Below are positions 36,277 through 45,588 of a stretch of 64,000 bases of DNA, piece by piece; the first letter of the stretch is position 1, and every line of letters begins with the position of its first letter. Both the position numbers and the translations under genes were made by a program. The notes under the pieces are model-generated. The model was given only the letters and a program-made list of their open reading frames with translations. It made no database searches and had not been told where the DNA came from. The stretch lies in the NCBI RefSeq assembly GCF_038005985.1, contig NZ_JBBOUI010000001.1, positions 577,501 through 641,500 on the forward strand. The letters run 5' to 3'. Source of the DNA: Solibacillus sp. FSL R7-0682 (lineage in GTDB: Bacteria; Bacillota; Bacilli; Bacillales_A; Planococcaceae).

Positions 36277-37923
36277 ATGCATTATGATGTAATCGTTGTA
36301 GGAGCGGGCTTAGCGGGATTAACAGCAACTTGCCAATTAATTGATGCAGGAAAAAAAGTATTATTGCTAGATCAAGAACCAGAAAATTCAATTGGTGGAC
36401 AAGCGTTTTGGTCTTTTGGTGGATTATTTTTAGTAAATTCCCCCGAACAACGTCGATTAGGCATAAAAGACAGCAAAGAGCTTGCTTGGCAAGATTGGTG
36501 TGGCTCGGCAGGCTTTGATAGGCTCGAAGATGAAGACAGCTGGGCATTTAAATGGGCAAAGGCATACGTAGATTTTGCTGCAGGAGAAAAATATAGTTGG
36601 TTAAAATCTTACGGAATTCAATTTTTCCCTGTAGTCGGATGGGCAGAGCGTGGGGGGTCACTTGCAGGAGGGCACGGTAATTCAGTGCCACGTTTTCACA
36701 TTGTTTGGGGAACAGGTCCAGCGCTGGTTGAACCATTTGCAAATCAAGTACTCGAAGCAGCGGAGTCAGGCTCAATTCATTATAAACCTCGTCATCAAGT
36801 AACAGAGCTTATTGCAGAGAATAACACAATAACAGGTGTTCGCGGAAACGTTTTAGAGGCTAGTGTTATAAGACGTGGTGAAGCAAGCTCACGTGAGGCA
36901 ATTGGGGCATTTGAATATACGGCAAATGCAGTTATTGTTGCAAGTGGCGGTATCGGGGCAAATTTGGAGCTTGTGAAAAGAAATTGGCCTTCTCGCTTAG
37001 GTGCGCCGCCGAAAAAAATGGTCAGCGGTGTACCTGCCTATGTAGACGGGAAAATGCTAGAAATTACAGAACAGATAGGTGGACGAGTAGTCAATCGAGA
37101 CCGTATGTGGCATTACACAGAAGGGTTAAGAAATTGGGATCCAATTTGGGAAAACCATGGGATTCGCATATTACCAGGACCTTCGTCAATGTGGTTTGAC
37201 GCGAGGGGCAATCGATTTACAGCACCAAACTTTCCAGGCTTCGATACATTAAGCACACTAGAAGCTATTCAACAAACAGGCTATGACTATTCTTGGTTTA
37301 TTTTAACAGAAAAAATGATAGAAAAGGAATTTGCTTTATCAGGCTCTGAACAAAATCCAGATTTAACGAATAAAAGTATGAAAGATCTATTAAAACGTGT
37401 GTTACCTGGCCCACCGGCACCGGTTCAGGCATTCAAAGATCATGGAGAGGATTTTGTTATTGCAGACGGTTTAAAGGAGCTTGTAGAAGGCATGAATAAA
37501 TTGGCAGGTAGTACCCTACTTGATTTTATGCATATTAAGGAGCAAATATTGGCACGTGATCGGGAAATTGAAAACACATTTTCGAAAGATGCGCAAGTGA
37601 CGGCAATTTATGGAGCGCGCAATTATTTAGGGGATAAATTAATTCGTGCCGCAAAGCCACATAAAATTCTCGACCCAACAGCTGGTCCGCTTATTGCGGT
37701 GCGCCTCAATATTCTAACCCGTAAAACATTAGGCGGCTTGCAAACAAATTTAAATGGTCAAGTATTAAATAATTATGGGGATCCAATTCCAGGCTTATTT
37801 GCTGTAGGGGAAGTAAGTGGCTTTGGTGGAGGAGGAGTACATGGCTACCGCTCATTAGAAGGAACTTTTGTGGGTGGATGTTTATTTACCGGCTTAAAAG
37901 TGGGGAAATATTTAAGTAAATAG
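36277..37923 (+). CDS. FAD-binding dehydrogenase (fumarate reductase/KstD-like flavoprotein)
   Basis: A 548-residue cytoplasmic flavoprotein. The N-terminal Rossmann motif is DVIVVGAGLAGLTATCQL, followed by the ADP-ribose acid (LLLDQEP), and the FAD-binding C-terminal segment is GLFAVGEVSGFGGGGVHG. It belongs to the FAD_binding_2 group (fumarate reductase, 3-ketosteroid dehydrogenase) and is commonly annotated only as FAD-binding dehydrogenase. No heme or transmembrane domain, so an electron partner is unknown. ATG start after GGGAGATGGGG. An enoyl-CoA hydratase gene follows 59 bases later, hinting at acyl or terpenoid substrates; that is inference. A cre-like site lies upstream. Confidence 0.85.
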   Translation: MHYDVIVVGAGLAGLTATCQLIDAGKKVLLLDQEPENSIGGQAFWSFGGLFLVNSPEQRRLGIKDSKELAWQDWCGSAGFDRLEDEDSWAFKWAKAYVDFAAGEKYSWLKSYGIQFFPVVGWAERGGSLAGGHGNSVPRFHIVWGTGPALVEPFANQVLEAAESGSIHYKPRHQVTELIAENNTITGVRGNVLEASVIRRGEASSREAIGAFEYTANAVIVASGGIGANLELVKRNWPSRLGAPPKKMVSGVPAYVDGKMLEITEQIGGRVVNRDRMWHYTEGLRNWDPIWENHGIRILPGPSSMWFDARGNRFTAPNFPGFDTLSTLEAIQQTGYDYSWFILTEKMIEKEFALSGSEQNPDLTNKSMKDLLKRVLPGPPAPVQAFKDHGEDFVIADGLKELVEGMNKLAGSTLLDFMHIKEQILARDREIENTFSKDAQVTAIYGARNYLGDKLIRAAKPHKILDPTAGPLIAVRLNILTRKTLGGLQTNLNGQVLNNYGDPIPGLFAVGEVSGFGGGGVHGYRSLEGTFVGGCLFTGLKVGKYLSK

Positions 37924-37949
37924 AGGAAATATCGATACAGTTGTCGAAA

Positions 37950-37967
37950 TGAATGATTATTCATTTA
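37950..37967. promoter_or_regulatory. FadR-like operator upstream of the enoyl-CoA hydratase gene
   Basis: TGAATGATTATTCATTTA matches the B. subtilis FadR operator TGAATGANTANTCATTCA at 17 of 18 positions (last-but-one C is T). It lies 15 bases before the ATG. FadR is the acyl-CoA-responsive repressor of fatty acid degradation. Confidence 0.65.
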
Positions 37968-37982
37968 TAAGGGGTGTATAGG

Positions 37983-38765
37983 ATGAATTATGAAACGATT
38001 AATTTAGAAATTGCTGAGCGTAAAGCGACATTGACATTAAATCGTCCACAGGCGATGAATGCAATGGATTTTACAATGATGCGGGAATTGGCAGATTGCT
38101 TTGAAGCATTACATAATGAAAAGGATGTACAAATTCTTGTCATTAAAGGAGAAGGAAAGGTATTTTCAGCTGGTGGCGACGTCAAAATGATGGTCGCATC
38201 TGAGGACTTTTCAGATTTTGGTTCAGTTATGGGGGACATTGCTCGTTTAGTTAAGGCCTATTATACATTACCAATGATTACAGTTGCCCAAATCCACGGT
38301 GCATCGGCTGGACTAGGCTTTAGTTTAGCGTTAGGTAGCGATGTTATAGTTGCGGAACAAACAAGTAAACTTGCGATGAATTTTATCGGGATTGGACTAA
38401 TACCGGACGGTGCGGGACATTTCTTTATGAAACAGCGTCTTGGAACAGTAAAAGCGAAGCAAATGATTTGGGAAGGGAAAGTGCTGAACGGAGAAGAGGC
38501 GTTAAACTTAGGTTTAATCGACCACAATGTACCAGAAGGAGCGGCTTCTACAGCAGTAGACCAGTTGGTAGGGAAGCTACTTGCATCTCCAATATTAGCG
38601 ATGATCGAAACGAAGCAAATTTTACATGAGGCAAATTTACAGGAACTTGATTTAATTTTACACGGAGAATCAAAAGGTCAAGTAAAAATGCGCCATACGA
38701 AAGACCATTTAGAGGGCATTCAAGCATTCGTTGAAAAACGGACACCACAATTTACAGGAAAATAA
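37983..38765 (+). CDS. yhaR: Enoyl-CoA hydratase/isomerase family protein
   Basis: A 260-residue crotonase-fold protein hydrating or isomerising enoyl-CoA in fatty acid degradation. Oxyanion-hole motifs are VFSAGGDVKMM and IHGASAGLGFSLALGSDVIV. The second catalytic region reads FIGIGLIPDGAGHFFM: it keeps an Asp-Gly where classical hydratases have Glu, so the exact reaction is uncertain. ATG 37983 follows AAGGGGTG; an in-frame GTG nine bases earlier overlaps that site. Location between hemZ and yhaM matches B. subtilis yhaR. A FadR-like operator just upstream supports membership in the fatty acid regulon. Confidence 0.87.
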   Translation: MNYETINLEIAERKATLTLNRPQAMNAMDFTMMRELADCFEALHNEKDVQILVIKGEGKVFSAGGDVKMMVASEDFSDFGSVMGDIARLVKAYYTLPMITVAQIHGASAGLGFSLALGSDVIVAEQTSKLAMNFIGIGLIPDGAGHFFMKQRLGTVKAKQMIWEGKVLNGEEALNLGLIDHNVPEGAASTAVDQLVGKLLASPILAMIETKQILHEANLQELDLILHGESKGQVKMRHTKDHLEGIQAFVEKRTPQFTGK

Positions 38766-38772
38766 TGAACTT

Positions 38773-38815
38773 AAGATATCTTGCTCGCGTTTGCTAGTAA
38801 GGTATCTTTTTTTAT
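38773..38815 (+). terminator. Terminator of yhaR
   Basis: Twelve-pair stem AGATATCTTGCT/AGTAAGGTATCT (two G-T pairs) with seven T. Confidence 0.78.
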
Positions 38816-38888
38816 TCAATTAAAAAATCTGTACAACTTTCGCGAATCCATTTATGATTATGAAGGATTAAAAACTGGAGGTAACTTC

Positions 38889-40058
38889 GTGGAACAACAA
38901 CTGCAATCAAAGAATCATAGAAAAATTTTGCATAATGTCTATTACCCGACAGTCGAAAAAACAATTGAAGTATGCGAAATCCAATTAAGTGATCTTGATG
39001 AGGGACAAATCAATTATTTAGAAGTAGCATTCGATCAATTTGATGAAGTATATAAATATTTTAATGAAAATAAATACATTAAAAAAGGTGCATTTACGTA
39101 TTTCCAAGTTCGTCACATTGCAGAAGCAGGCAATATTCATCACCTACAGATGGATGATCAAGGCTGCATTTCATTTTTGCATGAAACGATTGGTATGAGT
39201 ACAGCTATTTCGTTTGCACAAAGTAAATGGAATGGTGCAAACCGAGATGACGCAGTTGAAAATGCAGTATTAACAGGCTTGTCTGTAATCGGTGAATCCT
39301 TTGCAGAAGAAGTCATTGAAGAGCAGATTCACTTAGTCAACATTGTTGAACACATAAATTTAGATGAAGGTGTTTCAAGTGCAATCAAAAAAAATGGTGC
39401 AAAGGCTGTCGTCAAAAAAATGGCAGGCAGTGCTACAAAAAAAGCAATGTACAGCTCAATTGTAGCTAAAAAAGCTATTATGCTTTTAAATGCGAATGTT
39501 GTTACAGGTGCAATTGTGACGGGTGTTATGTCTACTGTAGATATTGTCCGAACGATTAAAGGACAAATGTCACCTGCCCAATTATTTAAAAACGTATCAA
39601 AAACTGCTGCAAGTGTTGTAGGAAGTATTATCGGGCTTATCGTTGGTGGAGGGATTGGTTTTACAATTCCAAATGTTAGTACAGCTGTTATTAGTTTAAT
39701 TGGTGGGATTATCGGTTTAATTTTAGGGAGCATTGTTACGACGAAAATCGTGAAAAAAGTGCTAGACTTAGTTATAAAGGATGATGCCGTGAAAATGCTT
39801 GAAATTTTTAATACACAATTAGTAGAGCTTTCTGAGCAATATTTATTGAATGAGCAAGAACTTCAGCAAGTGCTACACGATTTTAATGAAATTTATAATA
39901 TGCCAGAAGAAATGCGTGCTATGTACTCCTCAACTGATCGCGCAGTTTTTGCAAATGAGATGATTAAAAAAGAACTAAATCGTATTGTACGTATGCGTAT
40001 GTATTTACAAGTTCCAACTACTCAAGAATTGTTTGAAAAAATTAAACGATTAGCATAA
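38889..40058 (+). CDS. Glycine-zipper membrane protein of unknown function
   Basis: A 389-residue protein. Residues about 1-165 and 290-389 are hydrophilic and helical; residues about 175-290 are hydrophobic with glycine-zipper helices (SVVGSIIGLIVGGGIGFTIP, LIGGIIGLILGSIV) and a repeated lysine-rich KKMAGSATKKAMYSSIVAKK. Such Gly-rich hairpins occur in channel- or pore-forming and membrane-remodelling proteins; function here is not known. I start it at GTG 38889 with GGAGGT 7 bases upstream; the longer frame passes through a terminator. Monocistronic with its own terminator, no counterpart in the B. subtilis yha region as I know it. Confidence 0.72.
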   Translation: MEQQLQSKNHRKILHNVYYPTVEKTIEVCEIQLSDLDEGQINYLEVAFDQFDEVYKYFNENKYIKKGAFTYFQVRHIAEAGNIHHLQMDDQGCISFLHETIGMSTAISFAQSKWNGANRDDAVENAVLTGLSVIGESFAEEVIEEQIHLVNIVEHINLDEGVSSAIKKNGAKAVVKKMAGSATKKAMYSSIVAKKAIMLLNANVVTGAIVTGVMSTVDIVRTIKGQMSPAQLFKNVSKTAASVVGSIIGLIVGGGIGFTIPNVSTAVISLIGGIIGLILGSIVTTKIVKKVLDLVIKDDAVKMLEIFNTQLVELSEQYLLNEQELQQVLHDFNEIYNMPEEMRAMYSSTDRAVFANEMIKKELNRIVRMRMYLQVPTTQELFEKIKRLA

Positions 40059-40095
40059 AAAAAAGAGGTGTCCTTTTCGAGGGCACCTCTTTTAA
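40057..40095 (+). terminator. Terminator of the glycine-zipper protein gene
   Basis: Stem AAAAGAGGTG.CC/GG.CACCTCTTTT with T tract immediately after the stop. Confidence 0.85.
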
Positions 40096-40160
40096 GTTTT
40101 AAAAATGGGAAGCAAAATAGTATTCAACGTTTTCATAAGATGTCGATTTTAATATGTACA

Positions 40161-40346
40161 CTAAACGTGGAATAAAATTAACTTTCCAGCAGAATTTACT
40201 AAACGATGAGTCTTTTCCGCAATCCCTTTTTCTTCGATATTCTTTTGCCCCTCAACTTTTGCTGCGTCATCATTTTCAAAAGTCCACACTTCATCAAATA
40301 AAGTTTCTCCCGTTTTTTCAAATGCAGTAAAACGATAATTCTCCAT
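40161..40346 (-). CDS. yhzD: YhzD-like small protein
   Basis: A 61-residue hydrophilic protein of the YhzD type (MENYRFTAFEKTGETLFDE; ends with GKLILFHV). No signal peptide or membrane helix. In B. subtilis yhzD lies next to yhaM, as here; its function is unknown. ATG start after AAAGGGTGG. Divergent from yhaM. Confidence 0.78.
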   Translation of the reverse strand: MENYRFTAFEKTGETLFDEVWTFENDDAAKVEGQKNIEEKGIAEKTHRLVNSAGKLILFHV

Positions 40347-40543
40347 TTAAACCACCCTTTATAAGAAAGATAGTACTATTATACAAAAAAAAGCTTCATA
40401 ATTCACGAAACATTGCGCAAATTTTTAAAATATATAGAAATATATGGCGTGCTCATGAACATAAAAAAGTGTCCTTTTAATCGAAAAAAGGTTGTAATGC
40501 ATGATACAATATTTATTAATAGAGTATAAAGGAGCGATTGCTT

Positions 40544-41479
40544 GTGAATGGAATTACAAAACTCCAGCCTGGTGAACAAGTGGAACAATTTTTACTAATT
40601 AAAGAGGCAAAAAAGGGAGTAACTACTGTTGGTAAGCCATTTATGTCACTAATTTTGCAAGATCGAAGTGGAGACATTGAGGCAAAGCTTTGGGATACAA
40701 ATGAAGAGCACGAAAATTTATATCGCGCACAAGTTATCGTTAAAGTAGGCGGAGAAATCCATGATTACCGTGGTAAAAACCAACTACGAGTAAAACAAAT
40801 TCGTCCTGCGAGAGAAGATGAAGGTGTGCAAATTAGTGATTTGTTGCCGACATCTGCTATACCAAAAGAAGAGTTAATGGAAGCAGTAAATGAATTTTTC
40901 TTCCAAATTCAAAATCCAAATATTTCACGTATTACACGTCATATTATAAAAAAACATCAAGAGAGCTTAATGGTTTTTCCAGCAGCAACAAAAAATCACC
41001 ATGATTATGCTTCTGGTTTAATTGATCATGTTGTCTCAATGTTAAAATTAAGTAGTGCGATTTGTGATTTATATCCAACGTTAAACCGAGATTTACTTTA
41101 TGCGGGGGTTATTTTACATGATATCGGTAAGGTCATTGAATTAAGTGGTCCAGTTGGCACAGCCTATACAGTTGAAGGGAATCTACTCGGACATATCTCA
41201 ATTATGGTGAATGAAATTGGACTTGCCGCAGCAGAGCTAAAAATTGATGGAGAAGAAGTAATGCTCTTACAACATTTAGTGTTGTCTCATCACGGGAAAG
41301 AAGAGTGGGGAAGTCCGAAAAAACCGATGATTCAGGAAGCAGAAATCTTGCATTATATTGATAATATTGATGCTAAAATGAATATGCTAACACGTGCCCT
41401 AGATAAAACAAAACCTGGTGAATTTACAGAGCGCCTATTCCCATTAGATAACCGTTCATTTTATAAACCAAAAATTTAA
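40544..41479 (+). CDS. yhaM: 3'-5' exoribonuclease YhaM
   Basis: A 311-residue nuclease degrading RNA and single-stranded DNA from the 3' end. It has an N-terminal OB-fold (residues about 15-95, [17 protein letters not shown]) and an HD domain with metal ligands in [14 protein letters not shown] and [13 protein letters not shown], and a later His pair in [14 protein letters not shown] use GTG 40544, 9 bases after AAAGGAG; the TTG at 40538 is too close to that site. Monocistronic, terminator shared with the convergent MFS gene. Confidence 0.95.
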   Translation: MNGITKLQPGEQVEQFLLIKEAKKGVTTVGKPFMSLILQDRSGDIEAKLWDTNEEHENLYRAQVIVKVGGEIHDYRGKNQLRVKQIRPAREDEGVQISDLLPTSAIPKEELMEAVNEFFFQIQNPNISRITRHIIKKHQESLMVFPAATKNHHDYASGLIDHVVSMLKLSSAICDLYPTLNRDLLYAGVILHDIGKVIELSGPVGTAYTVEGNLLGHISIMVNEIGLAAAELKIDGEEVMLLQHLVLSHHGKEEWGSPKKPMIQEAEILHYIDNIDAKMNMLTRALDKTKPGEFTERLFPLDNRSFYKPKI

Positions 41480-41486
41480 CATACAT

Positions 41487-41526
41487 AAAACGGCTTGAGT
41501 CCTCAACAAGGATTCAAGCCGTTTTA
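41487..41526. terminator. Bidirectional terminator between yhaM and the MFS gene
   Basis: Stem AAAACGGCTTGA.TCCT/AGGATTCAAGCCGTTTT with T tract on each strand. Confidence 0.88.
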
Positions 41527-42777
41527 TTATACCGTTCCCATTTTAGGCTGCTTTTTTAATAAAATGACGAATAAGCTAGCAAGCAGACAGAAGCCACCCG
41601 CTAATAAAAAGGCCATTTTATAAGAGCCAAACGCCTCGTAAAATACGCCACCATAGTAAGCTGCAACACCTGCTCCAACTTGATGAAAGGCAACCATCCA
41701 GCCATACATCATTGCACTCTTTTCAAGTCCGAAGCGTTGCCGCGTTAAACCGATTGTTGGTGGCACTGTAGCAATCCAATCTAGACCATAAAATATAGCA
41801 AATATCATGAGCCAAATGAAAGATCCTGAAGCTAAAGCAAAGGGTAATGCTAATAGTGAAAGCCCACGTAATGAATAATACCAAAATAGCAACCAACGAT
41901 TGTCAAATCGATCTGACAGCCAGCCTGAAAGTGTTGTTCCAATTAAATCAAAGATGCCCATAAAAGAAAGCATGGCTGCTGCTGTTACAACAGGAATACC
42001 GTAGCTAATGCAATAAGAAATAAAATGAGTGCCGATTAAGCCGCTTGTTGATAAGCCACAAATAAAAAAACTCCCAGCTAATAGCCAAAATTCTTTTGCT
42101 TTCAAACCTTCAAGTAGGGCATGAATAGCCATTGAAAAAGGGTTGCTGTCCGTTGATGTTTTCGGTTGGATTATTTCATCACTACCATAGGGTGCAATGT
42201 TTTTTTCGAATGGGAAGTTTCGCATAAAAATAGCAATAAGGATAATCATTAGTAAACTCAAAATAAAAATTAAAAAAATGGCAGTTTGCCAGGAATAGTT
42301 TTCTACTAAAGTAGCAAGCACAGGCAATAATATTAGCTGCCCCGTCGCAGTAGCCGCTGTTAAAATCCCCACAGCTAAACCACGGCGCTTTACAAACCAT
42401 CGATTTGCAACTTGTGTACTTAGAACTGTTAAAAATAAACCTGAGCCAATTCCCATCATAATACCCCAAATAAGTATTAGCTGCCATTCCTTTTGCATAA
42501 TGAATGTACAAGCTAGGGCAATAGAAAGGAAAGTCATCGAACTTAGCATCATTCGTTTAAGACCATACTTTTCAACAAATGCAGCCATGAATGGTCCTGA
42601 AAAACCATATAAAAATAAGCTTAATGCAAATGCAAAAGAGATGGATGGACGGCTCCAGCCAAATTGATTTTCAAACGGTACGATAAAAACTCCAGCAGAC
42701 GAACGAATAATGCCAGCGACAATAATGGCAATGAAGGTTACTATCAAAATAATCCAGCTGTAATGCCATTTTCTCAT
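41527..42777 (-). CDS. MFS transporter, oxalate/formate antiporter (OFA)-like
   Basis: A 416-residue 12-helix major facilitator protein. The N-terminal WIILIVTFIAIIVAGIIRSS, FGWSRPSISFAFALSLFLYG and loop 2-3 EKYGLKRMM are typical of the OFA/monocarboxylate-type group, so organic acid transport is plausible; substrate unknown. ATG start after AAGGGGGTGGAG. It follows serC on the same strand but is separated by a terminator. Confidence 0.87.
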   Translation of the reverse strand: MRKWHYSWIILIVTFIAIIVAGIIRSSAGVFIVPFENQFGWSRPSISFAFALSLFLYGFSGPFMAAFVEKYGLKRMMLSSMTFLSIALACTFIMQKEWQLILIWGIMMGIGSGLFLTVLSTQVANRWFVKRRGLAVGILTAATATGQLILLPVLATLVENYSWQTAIFLIFILSLLMIILIAIFMRNFPFEKNIAPYGSDEIIQPKTSTDSNPFSMAIHALLEGLKAKEFWLLAGSFFICGLSTSGLIGTHFISYCISYGIPVVTAAAMLSFMGIFDLIGTTLSGWLSDRFDNRWLLFWYYSLRGLSLLALPFALASGSFIWLMIFAIFYGLDWIATVPPTIGLTRQRFGLEKSAMMYGWMVAFHQVGAGVAAYYGGVFYEAFGSYKMAFLLAGGFCLLASLFVILLKKQPKMGTV

Positions 42778-42807
42778 ATCTCCACCCCCTTAAAGTTTTA
42801 AGCTAAT

Positions 42808-42867
42808 GAAAAACCCCCTTTTAATAAACAGAGTATAAAATAGATGTCTATTTACTAAAAGGGGGAT
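42808..42867 (-). terminator. Terminator of serC
   Basis: CCCCCTTTTA pairs with TAAAAGGGGG on the minus strand, followed by TTTTTC. The large AT-rich apical region can extend the stem (TAAATAGA region). Confidence 0.7.
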
Positions 42868-42896
42868 ATTAAATTTTATAACTTAACTAACATAAT

Positions 42897-43994
42897 TTAT
42901 TGATTTGCTTGTTGGAATTTCACCATGAAGTCAGCAAGTGCTTTACATGCTTCAACTGGTACAGCATTGTATGCAGATGCGCGGCAGCCGCCAACAGAAC
43001 GGTGACCATTTAAGCCGACGAATCCTGCTTCCTTCGCTTCAGCTAAAAACTTCTTCTCTAAAACTTCATCCGCAACACGGAACGTAATATTCATTAATGA
43101 ACGAGAATCTTCTGTTGCATGGCCGTAGTAGAATCCGTTAGAGTGATCGATTGCATCATAAATTAATTTTGCTTTTTCTTCATTTTGCTTTTCAATCGCT
43201 TCTAAGCCGCCTTGTTGCTCTACCCATTTTAAAACTTCACCTAACATGTAAATACCGAATGTTGGAGGTGTGTTATATAAAGAGTTATTTTTTACATGTG
43301 TTTCGTATTTTAGCATAGTAGGAATGTTTGTGTTTGCTTTTTCAAGGAAATCTTTACGAGCAATGACAACTGTTACTCCTGAAGGACCTAGGTTTTTTTG
43401 TGCGCCAGCATAAATCATGGCAAAATTTGAAACATCCACTTTTTTCGAAAGAATATCAGAAGACATATCAGCGATTAATGGAATGTCACCAGTTTTTGGG
43501 AATATTTTCCATTGAGTTCCGAAAATTGTGTTGTTTGATGTTAAGTGAACGTATGCTGCATCCGCATCGATATTAATATCTGTAATCGCAGGGATGTTTT
43601 TATAATTGTTTTCTTTCGTACTAGCTGCTTCTACTGGTGTACCAAAAAGTTTTGCTTCTTTGAATGCTTTTTCTGACCAAGCGCCAGTTTGTATATAGCT
43701 TGCTTTTTGGCCTTCTGCTAAGAAGTTCATCGGAATCATTGTAAACTGTAAGCTAGCGCCGCCTTGTAGGAATAACACCTCATAGTTTTCTGGAATGTCG
43801 AAAAGTTTACGTAGACGTGCTATTGCCTGATTATGGACTTCTTCAAAAGTAGCGCTACGATGACTAAGTTCCATAACTGACATGCCTGTGCTCTTAAAAT
43901 CTACAAGTTCTGCTTGGGCTTTTTGTAATACTTCGATTGGTAATGCAGAAGGACCTGCATTAAAGTTGTATGCGCGTTTAGTTGTTACTGTCAA
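42897..43994 (-). CDS. serC: Phosphoserine aminotransferase
   Basis: PLP enzyme converting 3-phosphohydroxypyruvate to phosphoserine with glutamate; second step of serine synthesis. The 365 residues show RAYNFNAGPSALP at the start, the PLP lysine in YAGAQKNLGPSGV, and the C-terminal GLNGHRSVGGCRASAYNAV substrate-binding segment. Start assigned to TTG 43994 because AAGGAG sits 8 bases upstream; the GTG-initiated frame at 44003 overlaps that site. No T-box is visible upstream, in contrast to serA. Confidence 0.96.
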   Translation of the reverse strand: MTVTTKRAYNFNAGPSALPIEVLQKAQAELVDFKSTGMSVMELSHRSATFEEVHNQAIARLRKLFDIPENYEVLFLQGGASLQFTMIPMNFLAEGQKASYIQTGAWSEKAFKEAKLFGTPVEAASTKENNYKNIPAITDINIDADAAYVHLTSNNTIFGTQWKIFPKTGDIPLIADMSSDILSKKVDVSNFAMIYAGAQKNLGPSGVTVVIARKDFLEKANTNIPTMLKYETHVKNNSLYNTPPTFGIYMLGEVLKWVEQQGGLEAIEKQNEEKAKLIYDAIDHSNGFYYGHATEDSRSLMNITFRVADEVLEKKFLAEAKEAGFVGLNGHRSVGGCRASAYNAVPVEACKALADFMVKFQQANQ

Positions 43995-44289
43995 TGGAAA
44001 CACTCCTTATGATTTATAAATTATCTATAGTCTGATAATATACTCTTTTTGAATAAATGTGGGAAAATTCATGAAATTATTTTTTGAAAACACATAAATG
44101 AGAAAAATGAATCTCAAATACACGAATTTTTGTACAAATCAAAAATGAAATGTTCGGTTTTAGAACGAAAAAGTATTTATGTTAAGTACGATTATACAGC
44201 TTTTCACATTGAACTGTACTAAATATATGACGCACAGCTAACATTCCTTGTTATAATTTTTACATAGTTATACGAAGTGAGGGAATGAA

Positions 44290-45066
44290 ATGAACGAAAC
44301 TTTCCAAGTGATGGGGGAAATGGCGAAAAAGAAGGCGAGTATATTAAAGAGAAGTATCTTTGCCTACTTAATGCTCGCTTTTTTTGGCGGCTTATTTATT
44401 GGCTTTGGCATGATAACCTTTATTGTAATAGGAGGCTTGCTGTCACCAACAGAAGTACCAACGATGAAAATTATACAAGGAGTAACATTTGGTATTGCCT
44501 TATGTATGGTCACATTTGGGGGCGTAGATCTCTTTACTGGAAACAATTTAGTAATGACGATTGGTGCATTAGAGAAAAGGACAACATGGCTTGATTTAAT
44601 AAAAGTTTGGACAATCAGCTATAGTGGAAACTTTGTCGGTGCATACTTTTGTGCATGGATGCTATTTATGACTGGCTATGTAGTGGGAGATATGGCGGCT
44701 TTTGTAGAAAAGGTAACAATCATTAAAATGTCTGCTACAACAATGGAGCTTTTATTCCGAGGAATTCTATGTAATATACTTGTATGCTTAGCTGTTTGGT
44801 GTACTTATCGTGTAAAAAATGAAGTGGCAAAAATTTTACTTATTTTCTGCTGTATTTATCCGTTTATTTTATCAGGGTTTGAACATAGTATTGCAAATAT
44901 GATGCTCTTCTCATTAGCAATGCTGATTCCCCATAGTGATACAATTACATTTAGTGGAGTAGTACATAATTTAATTCCTGTAACAATTGGAAATATTATT
45001 GGTGGAGCGGTCATTTTAGGAATAGGACTTTGGCTCACTGAGCATGGAAAGGATCGGAAATTTTAA
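44290..45066 (+). CDS. Formate/nitrite channel (FNT family)
   Basis: A 258-residue FNT protein with six membrane helices. Family marks: GVDLFTGNNLVMTIGAL (first omega loop), SYSGNFVGAY, and SGFEHSIANMMLF carrying the pore histidine. It would move formate, nitrite or another small monovalent acid across the membrane. It lacks pflB, nir or other partners nearby, so the anion is not predictable. ATG start after GTGAGGGA. Single gene. Confidence 0.9.
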   Translation: MNETFQVMGEMAKKKASILKRSIFAYLMLAFFGGLFIGFGMITFIVIGGLLSPTEVPTMKIIQGVTFGIALCMVTFGGVDLFTGNNLVMTIGALEKRTTWLDLIKVWTISYSGNFVGAYFCAWMLFMTGYVVGDMAAFVEKVTIIKMSATTMELLFRGILCNILVCLAVWCTYRVKNEVAKILLIFCCIYPFILSGFEHSIANMMLFSLAMLIPHSDTITFSGVVHNLIPVTIGNIIGGAVILGIGLWLTEHGKDRKF

Positions 45067-45183
45067 GTGACAACTTAATTTTTAATTGAGTTGTGTACAA
45101 ATAAAGCATGTTGATGACCATTAGCTTGTTTCTAATACTTAAGTGTGCCAGTATAGACGTAGAAATAGTAGGGGGGTTATTTT

Positions 45184-45522
45184 ATGGATCAATTACCAAA
45201 ATGTCCAAAATGTGGTTCTGAATATACGTATGAAGATGGTTTAAACTATGTGTGCCCTGAATGTGCTCATGAATGGTCACAAACTTCGGAAGCTGAAGTA
45301 GAGGAAGGGTTAGTTGTTCGTGATGCGAATGGCAACGTATTAGTGGATGGGGATACAGTGACTGTCATTAAAGATTTAAAAGTAAAAGGAAGTTCCTCTA
45401 CGTTAAAAATTGGAACACGCGTAAAAAACATCCGTCTAGTGGAAGGCGATCATAACATTGATTGTAAAATCGATGGCTTTGGTGCAATGAAGCTGAAATC
45501 AGAGTTTGTGAAGAAAAACTAA
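45184..45522 (+). CDS. yjdM: YjdM/PhnA-type zinc-ribbon protein
   Basis: A 112-residue protein with an N-terminal zinc ribbon ([21 protein letters not shown]) and a C-terminal beta-barrel domain ([39 protein letters not shown]). Family members are named PhnA or alkylphosphonate utilisation protein for historical reasons; phosphonate hydrolysis is not supported by sequence. ATG start after AGGGGGG. Monocistronic. Confidence 0.92.
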   Translation: MDQLPKCPKCGSEYTYEDGLNYVCPECAHEWSQTSEAEVEEGLVVRDANGNVLVDGDTVTVIKDLKVKGSSSTLKIGTRVKNIRLVEGDHNIDCKIDGFGAMKLKSEFVKKN

Positions 45523-45523
45523 A

Positions 45524-45562
45524 AAAATGCGAAGTCCATAATTACGGGCTTCGCATTTTTGT
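45524..45562. terminator. Bidirectional terminator between yjdM and prsA
   Basis: Stem AAAATGCGAAG.CC/GG.CTTCGCATTTT with T runs on both strands. Confidence 0.87.
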
Positions 45563-45588
45563 TTTTATTGAAATTTCGTAAACAGAAA

